A stretch of DNA of 64,000 bases from an uncultured beta proteobacterium (lineage in GTDB: Bacteria; Pseudomonadota; Gammaproteobacteria; Burkholderiales; SG8-39): assembly GCA_903859155.1 (NCBI GenBank), contig CAIOLO010000044.1:1-64000 (forward strand), given 5' to 3'. Shown one piece after another: positions 52,252 to 61,616 of this stretch. The position numbers and the translations under genes are program-made. Under the pieces are notes generated by a model. That model was given only the letters and a program-made list of their open reading frames with translations, was not told the DNA's origin and searched no databases. The stretch's first letter is position 1. Every line of letters starts with the position of its first letter.

Positions 52252-53223
52252 ATGAAACAATACACACCAGGCCTGTTTTGCCTGTGCGCCTGCCTTGCAG
52301 CACCACCAGGGGCCATGGCGCAGGCTTATCCGGTCAAACCGATACGCGTCATCGTGCCCTTCACGGCGGGCTCGCTCCCTGATCTGGTGCCGCGACTGGT
52401 GGGCGAAAAAGCCTCCGCGGCGCTGGGCCAGCCGATTCTTGTAGAGAACCGTATCGGCGCAGGCGGGCGCATCGCCGCCGATGCCGTGGCCAAGGCCGCA
52501 CCCGACGGCTATACGCTGCTGCTGGGCACCGCGACCACGCATGTGGTCGCCCCGTTCCTCGTCAAGAACATGCCCTACGATCCGTTCAAGGATTTCACCC
52601 CCATCATCAACGGGGTGAGCCCGGTCAACGGGTTCGTCACCAACGCAGCGCTGCCGGTCAATTCGGTGCGCGAATTCATCGACTACGCGAAGAAAAACCC
52701 CGGCAAGATCGCCTATGGCAGCAACGGCATCGGTTCATCGCATCATCTGCGCGGCGAGTTCCTGAAAATGGTGGCGGGCATCGACATGCTGCACGTGCCC
52801 TACCCCGGCTCCAACGAAGTGGTCACGGCCGTGGTCAACAACTCCGTGCAGCTGACATTTTCCACGCCCAGTTCGGCACAGCAGCACGTCGCCGCCGGCC
52901 GGCTGAAACTGCTGGCGATCACCATGCCCAAGCGCGCGCCCAATCTGCCCAATGTACCGACCGCGGATGAGTTGCTGCCGGGATTCTTCTCAACCCTCGA
53001 CTGGTTCGGATTCTTCGGCCAAGGCAACCTGCCGCAAGCCATCGTCGCCCGGCTCAATGCCGAATTCGGCCGCGCGCTGGCGCATGCCGATGTCAGGTCC
53101 AGGTTCGAGGCCATGTCGGTGCAGATCATCGGCGGCACGCCGGAAGAGTTCGCCGCGGTGATGAAATCCGACTATGCCCTTTATGCCAAGATCGCCAAGG
53201 CCGCGGGCATACAGCCGGAATAA
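52252..53223 (+). CDS. Bug/TctC-family periplasmic solute receptor
   Basis: A 323-residue orphan receptor with a Cys-rich signal peptide ending AMAQ before AYPVKPIRVIVPFTAGS. Marks are PDGYTLLLG, GIGSSHHLRGEFLK and HVPYPGSNE. It starts a plus-strand unit with the hydantoinase B-type gene (36 bases on) and the CaiB-type CoA transferase gene, so it probably imports or senses the substrate of those enzymes. An AGAAAAAAAA stretch precedes the ATG with only weak ribosome-site character. Confidence 0.9.
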   Translation: MKQYTPGLFCLCACLAAPPGAMAQAYPVKPIRVIVPFTAGSLPDLVPRLVGEKASAALGQPILVENRIGAGGRIAADAVAKAAPDGYTLLLGTATTHVVAPFLVKNMPYDPFKDFTPIINGVSPVNGFVTNAALPVNSVREFIDYAKKNPGKIAYGSNGIGSSHHLRGEFLKMVAGIDMLHVPYPGSNEVVTAVVNNSVQLTFSTPSSAQQHVAAGRLKLLAITMPKRAPNLPNVPTADELLPGFFSTLDWFGFFGQGNLPQAIVARLNAEFGRALAHADVRSRFEAMSVQIIGGTPEEFAAVMKSDYALYAKIAKAAGIQPE

Positions 53224-53259
53224 CCAGCTTGTATCTGAACAGTCATTGAAGGAAACCGC

Positions 53260-55026
53260 ATGGACGCACGCGTCAAGGAATCCCATCTGGACCCGGTCAC
53301 GCTGGAGGTGATCCGCAACGCCCTGCCGGCGATCTCCAATGAAATGGCGGTCGACCTGCAGCGCACCTCCTACAACATGATCATCTACGAGGTGCGCGAT
53401 TTCTGCACCGCGCTGGTGTTGCCCAACGGCGATCTGGTGTCGCAGAACGTAGGCGGCGTATCGCACTTCATCGCCGACCTCGGGGTGATCATCACCGACG
53501 CCGTGCAGCACTACGAAAAAGAAGGCTTCCAGCCCGGTGATGTGCTCATCAGCAACCACCAGCGGGTGGCGGGGCAGCACCTGAACAACGTGTGCATCCA
53601 CATGCCCTATTTCTACAAAGGCGAACTGCTGATGTTCGCCATCGTGCGCGCGCACTGGATCGACGTGGGCGGCAGCAGCACCGGCTTTGGCGCCGGGCTC
53701 ACCGTGGCCGATCCCTGGCTCGAGGGCCTGCAGCTCGACCAGTTGAAGATCTATCGCGGCGGCGAGGTGGACGAGACCTTGTATCGCGTCATCAACGACA
53801 ACATCCGTTACCCGGAGTCGTCGCTTGGCGACATGAAATCGCAGATGGCCGCCTGCCGGCTGGCGCTGCGGCGCCTCGATGAATTGTTCGACAAGTACAG
53901 CCGCGACACCGTGCTTGCCGCGATTCAGCATATTTTCGACGAGACCGAGCGCAAATGCCGCAACGTGGTGTCGACCTTCCCTGACGGCGTCTACGAGGCC
54001 GAATCGGTGCTCGACGATGACGGCGTGCAAAAGGGCGAGCCGGTGCGTTTTCACGCCAGGGTCACCATCAATGGCGGCGAGATGACCATCGACCATACGC
54101 TGGGCGCCGGCGAGCGGCGCTCGGCGATGAATTCGCGCACGCTGGCCGCGCCGCGCATCGCCTACAAGGCGCTCACCGCGCCCAACGAAGCGGTGAACGA
54201 AGGCTCGTTCCGCGCCCTGAAATGCATCATCCCCGAGGGCAACATGATGATGGCGCGCTACCCCGCGCCGATGGCGCACTGGAGCGTGGTGCTGCCGATG
54301 GTGGTGGATACGATCGTCGCCGCGCTCGCCAAGGCGATTCCTGATCGCGTACCCGCGGCGCACTTCGGCCTGATGGGCAACAACGGCGTGTTCTTCGGCG
54401 TGAACCCGAAATCAAAACGGCGCTTTGTCATCAGCGCCTCGGGCGGCGGCGGCTGGGGCGGCCGTCCCACCGAGGATGGCGAATCCGCCGCGGTCACCGT
54501 CTGCCAGGGCGACGTGCGCAATGCCTCCATAGAGGAACTGGAAATGAAAAGCCCGGTTGTGATTTACACCCGCGGCCTGCGCCAAGACTCAGGCGGCCCC
54601 GGCAGGTTCCGCGGCGGCCTGGGAAGCACCATGCATATACGCAACCTCACCGAAGGCCGCTGGAACATCGAGCGCCCGCGCCGGCAGAACTGTCCGCCCT
54701 GGGGACTCGATGGCGGGCTGCCCGGAGAAGCGGGCACCAAGATGCTGAAGAAACCGGGCGATGCGAAATTCGTCGACATCGATGTCAGCCGCCATCTGGT
54801 GCCGAACGACTCCGAAGTTATCATCCACGCCGGCAGCGGCGGCGGCTGGGGCGATCCGCTGGATCGCGAGGCCGAACGCGTGCGGTGGGATGTGATCGAA
54901 GGAATGGTTTCGATCGAAGCCGCGCGCAAGCACTATGGCGTGGTGCTCCTGCCCGACGAATCGATCGACTTGCCCGCGACCACTGCGCTGCGCCGGGATC
55001 TGGCCGCGCAGCGCCGCAGCGTCTGA
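53260..55026 (+). CDS. Hydantoinase B/oxoprolinase-family protein (HyuB)
   Basis: A 588-residue HyuB-type subunit, the ATP-independent half of N-methylhydantoinases, acetone carboxylases and related enzymes. It shows DPVTLEVIRNAL at the start, the metal-site region NHQRVAGQHLNNVCIHMPYF, and GGGGWGGRP late in the chain. The usual HyuA partner (ATP-binding) is not encoded nearby, so it must act alone or with a distant gene. It is between a Bug receptor gene and a CaiB-type gene on the same strand, an apparent operon. The ring-opening or carboxylation substrate is not clear. Confidence 0.88.
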   Translation: MDARVKESHLDPVTLEVIRNALPAISNEMAVDLQRTSYNMIIYEVRDFCTALVLPNGDLVSQNVGGVSHFIADLGVIITDAVQHYEKEGFQPGDVLISNHQRVAGQHLNNVCIHMPYFYKGELLMFAIVRAHWIDVGGSSTGFGAGLTVADPWLEGLQLDQLKIYRGGEVDETLYRVINDNIRYPESSLGDMKSQMAACRLALRRLDELFDKYSRDTVLAAIQHIFDETERKCRNVVSTFPDGVYEAESVLDDDGVQKGEPVRFHARVTINGGEMTIDHTLGAGERRSAMNSRTLAAPRIAYKALTAPNEAVNEGSFRALKCIIPEGNMMMARYPAPMAHWSVVLPMVVDTIVAALAKAIPDRVPAAHFGLMGNNGVFFGVNPKSKRRFVISASGGGGWGGRPTEDGESAAVTVCQGDVRNASIEELEMKSPVVIYTRGLRQDSGGPGRFRGGLGSTMHIRNLTEGRWNIERPRRQNCPPWGLDGGLPGEAGTKMLKKPGDAKFVDIDVSRHLVPNDSEVIIHAGSGGGWGDPLDREAERVRWDVIEGMVSIEAARKHYGVVLLPDESIDLPATTALRRDLAAQRRSV

Positions 55027-55058
55027 GCAATCCCCGACAACCTTCACCCAAGGTTCCC

Positions 55059-56297
55059 ATGCAAAAAAAGGCCGGCGCGCAGCCGGGCGTGCTCCCGCTG
55101 CGGAACATCAAAGTCCTGGAACTCGGTCACATCGTCGCCGGCCCGGCCGCGTCGCTGATCCTCGCCGATCTGGGCGCCGATGTGATCAAGATCGAGCGTC
55201 CCGACGGCGGCGACCAGGCGCGGCAGATGCCCGGCACCGGCAACTCAAGCTTCTTCTACTACAACCGCAACAAACGCAGCCTCGCCGTCGACCTCAAGTC
55301 GCCCAAAGGCAAAGCGCTGATGCTGCGACTGATCGCGGACACCGACATCTGCCTGGACAACTATGCACCCGGCGCACTGGAACGGCTGGGACTTGGCTAC
55401 GAAGAGCTCGCCAGGATCAATCCGCGCCTGCTGTACCTTTCGCTGAAGGGCTTTCTGCCAGGCCCTTACGAGAACCGCCTTGCGCTCGATGAAGTCGCGC
55501 AGATGATGGGCGGCCTGGCTTTCATGACGGGCCCCCCGGGAAAACCCTTGCGCGCCGGTGCTTCCATCATCGACATGGGCGCGGCAACCTACGGGATCGT
55601 CGGCATCCTCGCCGCGCTCTACATGCGCGAACTCACCGGCGTCGGGCAGAAGATCACCTCGGGCCTGTTCGAGACCAGCGTGTTTTTCGTGGGCCAGTGG
55701 CTGGCCCGCTCCGGCCAGAGCGGGCTGCCGGCAAAACCCATGGCCACCGAAGGCCAGGGCGTGCGCATGGGCTGGGGAATTTTTCACCTCTTCCCCACCA
55801 GCGACAACTCGCAGGTCTTCATCGCGGTGACCTCGAACACGCATTGGGAGCGCTTCTGCAAGGAATTCGGTCTGGCCGACCTCTACGCCGACGAGCGCCT
55901 CGATTCCAACCCCAAGCGCGCCCTCGCGCGCGACTGGCTGCTGCCGCGCATCAATGCGGAGACCGCCAGGTACACCGCGGAAACGCTGATCGCGAAACTC
56001 GACGGCGCGAACATCCCCTACGCGCCGGTGAACCGCCCCGACCAGCTGATCGAGGATCCCCATCTGCTCGCGGCAGGCCAGCTCATGCCCACCGCGTTTC
56101 CCGGCGGGCGTGTATCAGCCGTGCCCAAGATGCCCTTCAAAAGCAGCCTCTATGAGATGGACACCCACCGTCCGGCGCCGGGGCTTGGCGAACACACCCG
56201 CGAAGTGCTGGCCGAGGCCGGCTACAGCGCCGCAGAGATTGAAGCGATGCTGGCCGAGGGCACGGTGATGAGCGGCGGGGCGGCGGATCTGCGCTGA
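55059..56297 (+). CDS. CaiB/BaiF (class III) CoA transferase-family protein
   Basis: A 412-residue class III CoA transferase, moving CoA between carboxylic acids. KVLELGHIVAGPAASLILADLGADVIKIE is the N-terminal signature in two parts, and the catalytic Asp is Asp172 in ASIIDMGAATYG. The ATG at 55059 begins just before the first strand; an upstream in-frame extension would overlap the HyuB gene and is not likely. It follows the HyuB gene by 32 bases and should activate an acid produced or consumed there. A GGGGCATGCCCC palindrome follows the stop without a T tract. Confidence 0.9.
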   Translation: MQKKAGAQPGVLPLRNIKVLELGHIVAGPAASLILADLGADVIKIERPDGGDQARQMPGTGNSSFFYYNRNKRSLAVDLKSPKGKALMLRLIADTDICLDNYAPGALERLGLGYEELARINPRLLYLSLKGFLPGPYENRLALDEVAQMMGGLAFMTGPPGKPLRAGASIIDMGAATYGIVGILAALYMRELTGVGQKITSGLFETSVFFVGQWLARSGQSGLPAKPMATEGQGVRMGWGIFHLFPTSDNSQVFIAVTSNTHWERFCKEFGLADLYADERLDSNPKRALARDWLLPRINAETARYTAETLIAKLDGANIPYAPVNRPDQLIEDPHLLAAGQLMPTAFPGGRVSAVPKMPFKSSLYEMDTHRPAPGLGEHTREVLAEAGYSAAEIEAMLAEGTVMSGGAADLR

Positions 56298-56385
56298 CCT
56301 GGACCGCGCAGGGGCATGCCCCCTTCAGGGATCCGGATGAGGGTACGGTTCATCCGAAAAATCGCACCGCACGCGGATTGACGCG

Positions 56386-56772
56386 CTACCCCCCGTCCTT
56401 GCGTTTCAGCAGCGCTTCCAACGCGGCAAACGGTTTGTGCGTTGCGGAGGCCTGCGCGCCAGCGCCAGCTCCGCCGCCTTCGGCCTGATGGTCGAGCAGA
56501 CGCGCATGCTCGTTCTCGTGGCAATAGACGCACAGCAACTCCCAGTTGCTGCCGTCGGCCGCATTGTTGTCGTGATTGCCGTCTTTGTGGTGCACGGTCA
56601 GTGTGCTCACATTGGCGCCGGTGAATTCACGCGCGCAGCGTCCGCAGATCCACGGAAACAGCTTGAGCGCGCGTTCCCGGTAGCCCGACTCCCTCAGATC
56701 GCGCTGTCGACGCGTGTCGGCGATGAGCTTGTCGAGCTTGCTTTTGTCCGCTGCTGGCTTGTTCGGGGTCAT
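56386..56772 (-). CDS. yajD: YajD-family HNH nuclease
   Basis: A 128-residue HNH protein. Zinc knuckles are CGRC and CVYC, and the HNH core is HHKDGNHDNN followed by NWELLCVYCHENEHA. This matches the small YajD family, whose cellular role is not established. A Gly/Ala-rich linker and a short C-terminal helix complete it. The start at 56772 is the first ATG before the basic N-terminal helix. It is alone, convergent with the CaiB gene. The 234 bases upstream (56773-57006) hold no clear gene. Confidence 0.85.
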   Translation of the reverse strand: MTPNKPAADKSKLDKLIADTRRQRDLRESGYRERALKLFPWICGRCAREFTGANVSTLTVHHKDGNHDNNAADGSNWELLCVYCHENEHARLLDHQAEGGGAGAGAQASATHKPFAALEALLKRKDGG

Positions 56773-57006
56773 GACGGGTTTGCTGGTATCCGCTCCAGGG
56801 GAAATCCCCACGCAATAATACGACAGGTCTGCGATTTTGCCGATCTGCCGCGATTCATGAGGGTTCGCCGCACGCTCAGGAATAATTCCACGGCAAGCGC
56901 AATGCTTTCAACGCGGCAATTGACGCTGCCGGGAACAATGCGGAAAACAGTTGCCCGGAAAAACACGGCTCGCCGATTGAAATGCGGCATGGTCGAATTG
57001 CAGCCC

Positions 57007-57675
57007 TCAGACAAAGGGGAAAATAATCAGCGCGTACAAGTAGGCAATGGATTCGTTAATCACAGTGCGCACACCTTCACTTGATACCCACCAGTGCGTT
57101 GGGTCATATTCCTGATTCTCAATTGCTATAACTCCCACTCGCGAAAACTCGCCAAACGCCTGCTGGAAAAGCAGTTGGGAGCGCCTCGCGTGTAGGCCAA
57201 TGGACACGAGATTAATGTTTGAATTGCTTGCGGCTTGTTGAATTAGAAGGCTCTTCAGAGCTTTTGCGGATGCGTGGGTCCTGTCTCGAAGCACAGCGGG
57301 CGCGGGAATTGCCTCAATCACATCCTTCGCCAACCCCATCCGTAGCAATGTTGCCACCCCAATTTCGGCATAGGTCTTGTATTGAGACAGATACCCCCCG
57401 ATTTCAAGCGGGCCGCCAGTGACATACAGCTTGCGATAGTGCTGCCGTTCAAATTCGATTTTTGCCTTCTCTAATGCGTAGTCGGGCAACCACCCTTCGA
57501 CAACCAATATTTCAGCTTGAACCGGGTTAGTAACTGCCAGGAATGGGTGAACCGTGGCTGCGCCGATTCCCAAGAGCAGGATCCCGGAAAGCAGCAATAA
57601 AAGCAGACCGCGCCACGTTGGAATTAGACATTCGCGGCGGTACAGTAGATCCCAAGACCCGATGCGTGGTTTCAT
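57007..57675 (-). CDS. DUF218 (YdcF/SanA-like) membrane-anchored protein
   Basis: A 222-residue protein with one N-terminal membrane helix (about 22-42) and a DUF218-like domain. Landmarks are EILVVEGWLPDYALEKA, a YVTGGPLE turn and a central helix with DRTHASAKALKSLL. Related proteins SanA and YdcF influence the envelope or exopolysaccharides, but their reactions are poorly defined. Base composition here is visibly lower in GC than in neighbouring genes, suggesting a recent transfer. It begins about 225 bases from a divergent cupin gene. Confidence 0.7.
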   Translation of the reverse strand: MKPRIGSWDLLYRRECLIPTWRGLLLLLLSGILLLGIGAATVHPFLAVTNPVQAEILVVEGWLPDYALEKAKIEFERQHYRKLYVTGGPLEIGGYLSQYKTYAEIGVATLLRMGLAKDVIEAIPAPAVLRDRTHASAKALKSLLIQQAASNSNINLVSIGLHARRSQLLFQQAFGEFSRVGVIAIENQEYDPTHWWVSSEGVRTVINESIAYLYALIIFPFV

Positions 57676-57899
57676 TATTGCCTGTGCTGTTTATTGGAAC
57701 GAAATCTAAATGTCAATTGATAACGCAATAATGAACCGAATCGCCGATCTCTGATAGCACGAGGCAAAGGCAAGTGCTGACACGAATAATGGGCCGTTGG
57801 CGGTTGCTTTTCACCAATGTCACCGAAGTCCCACAATCGCAGGAAACGCCTTGCCCCAGGTCCAACCTGGCGAATCGACTGCACAGCAGTGCCTGTAAA

Positions 57900-58307
57900 A
57901 TGCTTCATTTTAGCGAGGCTCCATTGTCAACCTTTACGAAAGTGATCCTATATACCGATACAGACGGCCGGGCGAAATTCCGCCAAGAGGAAATCGTTCT
58001 ATCGGAGGGCACGCCTCAGTCCATGCTCTCGAAACTGCTTCCGTCATCCGGCTATCAAATGCGTCACAGTCCAGTCGGTTTTCGCAGCGCCTTCCATTGC
58101 ACGACCATCACACAGTTCGTATTTATTCTCTCCGGCGAAATGGAGATCGGATTGCAGGACGGAACTTTACGTTCTTTCAAACCTGGCGAACACTTTTACT
58201 CCGCAGACCTGTTGCCTGAGGGCACTGCTTTCGATGCTTCCATTCACGGGCATTGGAGTCGCCAGGTCGGCAATATTCCTCTTGTCACTCTTTTTGTAAG
58301 GGGGTAA
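57900..58307 (+). CDS. Cupin-fold protein
   Basis: A 135-residue single-domain cupin. The second cupin motif is recognisable as FVFILSGEMEIGLQDG, then FKPGEHFYSADLLPEG; a His/Ser-rich strand (HSPVGFRSAFHCTT) precedes it. Metal ligands are not complete by eye. The start at 57900 begins before the first strand; upstream in-frame codons look non-coding. It shares the lower GC of the DUF218 gene and is divergent from it. The function is unknown. The 235 bases to the next gene contain nothing recognised. Confidence 0.6.
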   Translation: MLHFSEAPLSTFTKVILYTDTDGRAKFRQEEIVLSEGTPQSMLSKLLPSSGYQMRHSPVGFRSAFHCTTITQFVFILSGEMEIGLQDGTLRSFKPGEHFYSADLLPEGTAFDASIHGHWSRQVGNIPLVTLFVRG

Positions 58308-58542
58308 TGGCGTCACCAAATTGGACAGCACCATGACGATTAAGTTTTCCGGCGCGGGCATGGGGTCGAAGATTTCTAATTTTGCGCGTATGGCAATTTT
58401 TCCCAAACCTGATCCCGCGAGAGAAGAATGGATCTTTGAACGCCGGCTTTCTGGAAATCCGATCGTCCATTCAGGGTCACCATTTAGTGTCGCTATGTAA
58501 AGCTTTACACAGCGACCCGCCTCAACCACCAGGGAATGGACC

Positions 58543-59517
58543 ATGCGCGCATTCTGGATTCAGATCAAAGATGGAAAATCGGTGCTCGAAGAACGCGACA
58601 CGCCCATGCCGGTTCCCGCGGCCCCGCAGATTCTGGTCAAGGTTCATGCCGCGGCCCTCAATCGCGGCGAATTCATCGCCAGCCACGGCCTGACCGCCGC
58701 TTCGGCCGCCTCGCCCGCCGGCATCGAGGGCGCCGGCGAAGTGGTGCAGCTTGGCAGCGCTGTCAGTGGCATTCAAACCGGCGCCCGCGTCATGGGCCGG
58801 CTCGCAGGTGCTTACGCGCAATACGCGCTGATGGATGCGCGCGAGGCAATTCCGGTACCGGCCTCGCTCTCGTGGGAGGAGGCCGCCGCCACGCCCATCA
58901 CCTTCTCGGTGGTCTACGACATGCTGGTGGAACAGGGCAGGATCGCGGCGGGGGAATGGCTGCTGGTTGCCGGGGTGTCCTCAGGCGTGGGCGTGGCCGC
59001 GTTGCAGGCGGGCAAAGCCCTGGGCGCTAAAGTGATCGGCACTTCGGGTTCGCCGCAAAAACTGGAGCGCTTGAAGGCCCTGGGCCTGGATGTGACGATC
59101 AACACGCGCGCGGCGGATTTCAGCGGCGCGGTGATGCAGGCCACCGCGGGTCGCGGCGCCGACCTCATGGTGAATACGATAGGCGGCACGGTGTTCGCCG
59201 AATGTATGCGCTCGCTGGCTTTTCAGGGGCGGATCGCCATGGTCGGTTACCTGGACCGGACAACGCGCGCCGAAATCGACCTTGCCGCGCTGCACGCGAA
59301 ACGCCTGCGTCTCTTCGGCGTTTCCAACAAGTATCGCGACGCCGCGGCGCGCGCACAAACCACCCGCGGATTCATCCGGGATCTGCTGCCCGCATTCGCC
59401 GACGGCCGCATCAAACCGCTGATCGACCGGGTATTCCCTTTCGACGCCGTGCCCGAGGCCAAGCGCCACATGGAATCGGACCTGCAGACCGGAAAAATCG
59501 TCGTGCGTGTGATCTGA
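58543..59517 (+). CDS. Medium-chain reductase (quinone oxidoreductase-like)
   Basis: A 324-residue NADPH-binding MDR enzyme. The GroES-like N-terminus includes AAALNRGEF, and the Rossmann fold carries GVSSGVGVAALQAGKALGAKVIGT. Structural and catalytic zinc Cys residues of alcohol dehydrogenases are missing, so it should be a zinc-independent quinone or enoyl reductase. It ends two bases before the stop of the convergent Bug gene, without a terminator between them. An AGGGA ribosome site precedes the ATG. Confidence 0.88.
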   Translation: MRAFWIQIKDGKSVLEERDTPMPVPAAPQILVKVHAAALNRGEFIASHGLTAASAASPAGIEGAGEVVQLGSAVSGIQTGARVMGRLAGAYAQYALMDAREAIPVPASLSWEEAAATPITFSVVYDMLVEQGRIAAGEWLLVAGVSSGVGVAALQAGKALGAKVIGTSGSPQKLERLKALGLDVTINTRAADFSGAVMQATAGRGADLMVNTIGGTVFAECMRSLAFQGRIAMVGYLDRTTRAEIDLAALHAKRLRLFGVSNKYRDAAARAQTTRGFIRDLLPAFADGRIKPLIDRVFPFDAVPEAKRHMESDLQTGKIVVRVI

Positions 59518-59519
59518 GC

Positions 59520-60497
59520 TCAGTTCGAGGTAATGCCGGCGGTCTTGACGACCTTTCCCCACACCGCATATTCACGCTCGATGTATTTCTGCAGTGCCTC
59601 ACCGGTGCCCGGTGCAGGATCCATGGCGTGCGAGAGCAACTGCGTCCGGGTCTCGTTGTCCGAGAGCACCGCAACCAATTCACGGTTCCAGCGCTGCACG
59701 ATGTCACGCGGGGTCTTGCCCGGCGCGAGGTAACAGTACCAGTTGAGCGCCTCGTATCCGGGGAAGCCGGATTCGGCCACGGTGGGCACCTCGGGCATGG
59801 AAGCCGACCGCGCCGGGCCGGTCACCGCCAGCACCCGGATCTTGCCCGCCTTGATATGCGGAATTGCCGTGGGAGGCGCGGAGAAAATCGACATGATCTG
59901 TCCGCCCAGCAGGTCGGCCATGGCCGGCGCGCCACCTTTGTAGGGCACGTGAATCATCTGCACGTTTGCCACCATGGCGAGGAGTTCGCCGGCGAGATGT
60001 CCGGCGCCGCCAATGCCCGAACTGCCATAGTTGACCGTACCCGGTTTGGCGGCCGCCATCTTTACGAACTCGCCGACGGTCTTGGCTGGCACCGAGGGGT
60101 GCACCACCAGCACATTGGGAAAGGTCACCGCCATGGTGAGCGGCGCAAAATCACGCAGCGGGTTGTAGGCCAGATTGGCGACAATATGCGGCGCCACTGC
60201 GAGCGAACCCACCGAACTGAGCAGGATCATGTGGCCGTCGGGGGTCGCCCTGGCGAGGATTTCATTGGCGATATTACCGCCGGCGCCGGCATTGTTTTCC
60301 ACCACCACCGGCTGTCCCATGGCGCTGGAGACCTTTTTCGCGACAATGCGCGCCGCGGTGTCCGTTCCGCCGCCTGGCGCGAATCCGACCAGCATGGTGA
60401 TCTGCTTGCTGGGAAATCCGGCCTGCGCCTGCGCGCCTGCCGCGACCAGCAGTCCCGATACAGCCACTGCGCAACACACCAGTCCCGACTGCTTCAT
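59520..60497 (-). CDS. Bug/TctC-family periplasmic solute receptor
   Basis: A 325-residue orphan receptor, the eighth in the window. The signal peptide ends GAQAQ before AGFPSKQITMLVGFAPGGGTDTAAR, the classic ligand loop. PDGHMIL, GGAGHLAGELLAM and HVPYKGGAP are family marks. The start at 60497 has GAGGA upstream. It is convergent with the MDR gene; its stop codon and that of the MDR gene are two bases apart. Confidence 0.9.
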   Translation of the reverse strand: MKQSGLVCCAVAVSGLLVAAGAQAQAGFPSKQITMLVGFAPGGGTDTAARIVAKKVSSAMGQPVVVENNAGAGGNIANEILARATPDGHMILLSSVGSLAVAPHIVANLAYNPLRDFAPLTMAVTFPNVLVVHPSVPAKTVGEFVKMAAAKPGTVNYGSSGIGGAGHLAGELLAMVANVQMIHVPYKGGAPAMADLLGGQIMSIFSAPPTAIPHIKAGKIRVLAVTGPARSASMPEVPTVAESGFPGYEALNWYCYLAPGKTPRDIVQRWNRELVAVLSDNETRTQLLSHAMDPAPGTGEALQKYIEREYAVWGKVVKTAGITSN

Positions 60498-60667
60498 GTT
60501 CCTCACTCCCAAGTGAATCAAAAACAATCTAAGGCGGCAGCGCGCTCCTTGGCCGCCGACTTTACCGCCGACACCGGGGAGGATTCATTACCAGCGCCGA
60601 TGATAGCCGTGTTCTCTAGATGCGGCCAAGCCCCTCCTCCCCCGGCTGCACTGGGCCTCGCGATCGA

Positions 60668-61249
60668 TCATTGATTTGCGGAAAGATATTGCTGAATGCT
60701 CATCGACAGGAAAACCTCCGGAGTGATGTCGTTTCCCGGAAATTCCTTGCGCAACTGGCCGTATATCTCGCGTATTTCGGTGAGTTGGTCCGCGTCCAGG
60801 GACGCCTTGGCGTCGCGGCTTGTGCCGATGCTGCGAACGGTAACACCGCCCAATCGCTCATTACTGTTTATGCGCAACGCAGTCTGCATTTTTGTGCGCG
60901 CCGCAACCGACAATCGCTGTACCTGTGCGGGCGCCGATCCCGGATTTTGCGGGCCATTGCCGATATTGAATTCCATCGGACCATTCCACAGCTCCGAATT
61001 GCCGCTCTGCAAATAGAGAATTCGCAGCGTTGCGCCGGGACGCAGGGTGAATCGGTCGTTGGCACGTATCCGGCCGAACGGCTTGGGAACCGATTCATCT
61101 CCCGCGCTCGAGCGCAATCTGACTTCGCCCGAGACGAAGGTGACGATACCCAGATCGGATGGGAGTTGCGCGAAACACGCTGCTGAGAGGAAATAAAGTG
61201 CGACGAGAAGAAATAGAGATTTTGAGCACATGTTTGCAATCCTATTCAT
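60668..61249 (-). CDS. Exported FecR-like domain protein
   Basis: A 193-residue protein with a signal peptide ending ACFAQ (about residue 28). The segment IVTFVSGEVRLRSSAG, then FGRIRANDRFTLRPGATLRILY, resembles the FecR beta-rich domain, with no membrane helix behind it. The C-terminal 60 residues look helical. The gene is divergent from the caspase-like gene, with 367 bases between the starts. FecR domains often neighbour exported caspase or cell-surface signalling proteins, so a functional link is plausible but unproven. Confidence 0.6.
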   Translation of the reverse strand: MNRIANMCSKSLFLLVALYFLSAACFAQLPSDLGIVTFVSGEVRLRSSAGDESVPKPFGRIRANDRFTLRPGATLRILYLQSGNSELWNGPMEFNIGNGPQNPGSAPAQVQRLSVAARTKMQTALRINSNERLGGVTVRSIGTSRDAKASLDADQLTEIREIYGQLRKEFPGNDITPEVFLSMSIQQYLSANQ

Positions 61250-61616
61250 CTTTGAAACCCGATTCGAGCGACCAGCGGGACTTTATTCTCCGCCGATTCT
61301 TGCCCCCGTGGCGATTTGCGCTTTCTGAACCATGCTGACGCTGCCGACGAATCAGTTCCAGGCGCTCCGTCACGCGATTGCCGCTCGCATCGCGCCTATG
61401 GTAGATTTTCGGCTCGGCCTTTATCGCCTCCGCGACGGCTGCTTGGCGAATTCGCGCGCCTGCCGCTTGAGTGCGGGGTCTTTGGCCGCAGACAATTGCG
61501 CGTCGCGGCCGATTCCGCGAACGCGGTGAACGGGCGGGCATGGGTCATCGGCAGGCGCGATCGGACCCATTTGGCGGCGAAAGGTCAAAATAGTGGTCCG
61601 GTGACGGGGGTTCTTC
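61250..61616. other. Intergenic stretch with a possible small gene
   Basis: The 367 bases between the FecR-like and caspase-like genes. A 99-codon minus-strand frame (61242-61541) overlaps the FecR-like start by 8 bases. Its middle part, AVAEAIKAEPKIYHRRDASG, looks more protein-like than its ends, and a second frame continues upstream as AKDPALKRQAREFAKQ, hinting at a frameshifted short gene. No family was recognised, so it is not called as a CDS. Confidence 0.3.

Noticed and set aside
52990-54363. 457-codon minus-strand frame over the HyuB gene
   Set aside because: Shadow of the HyuB frame; product rich in His/Arg/Val with no motif.
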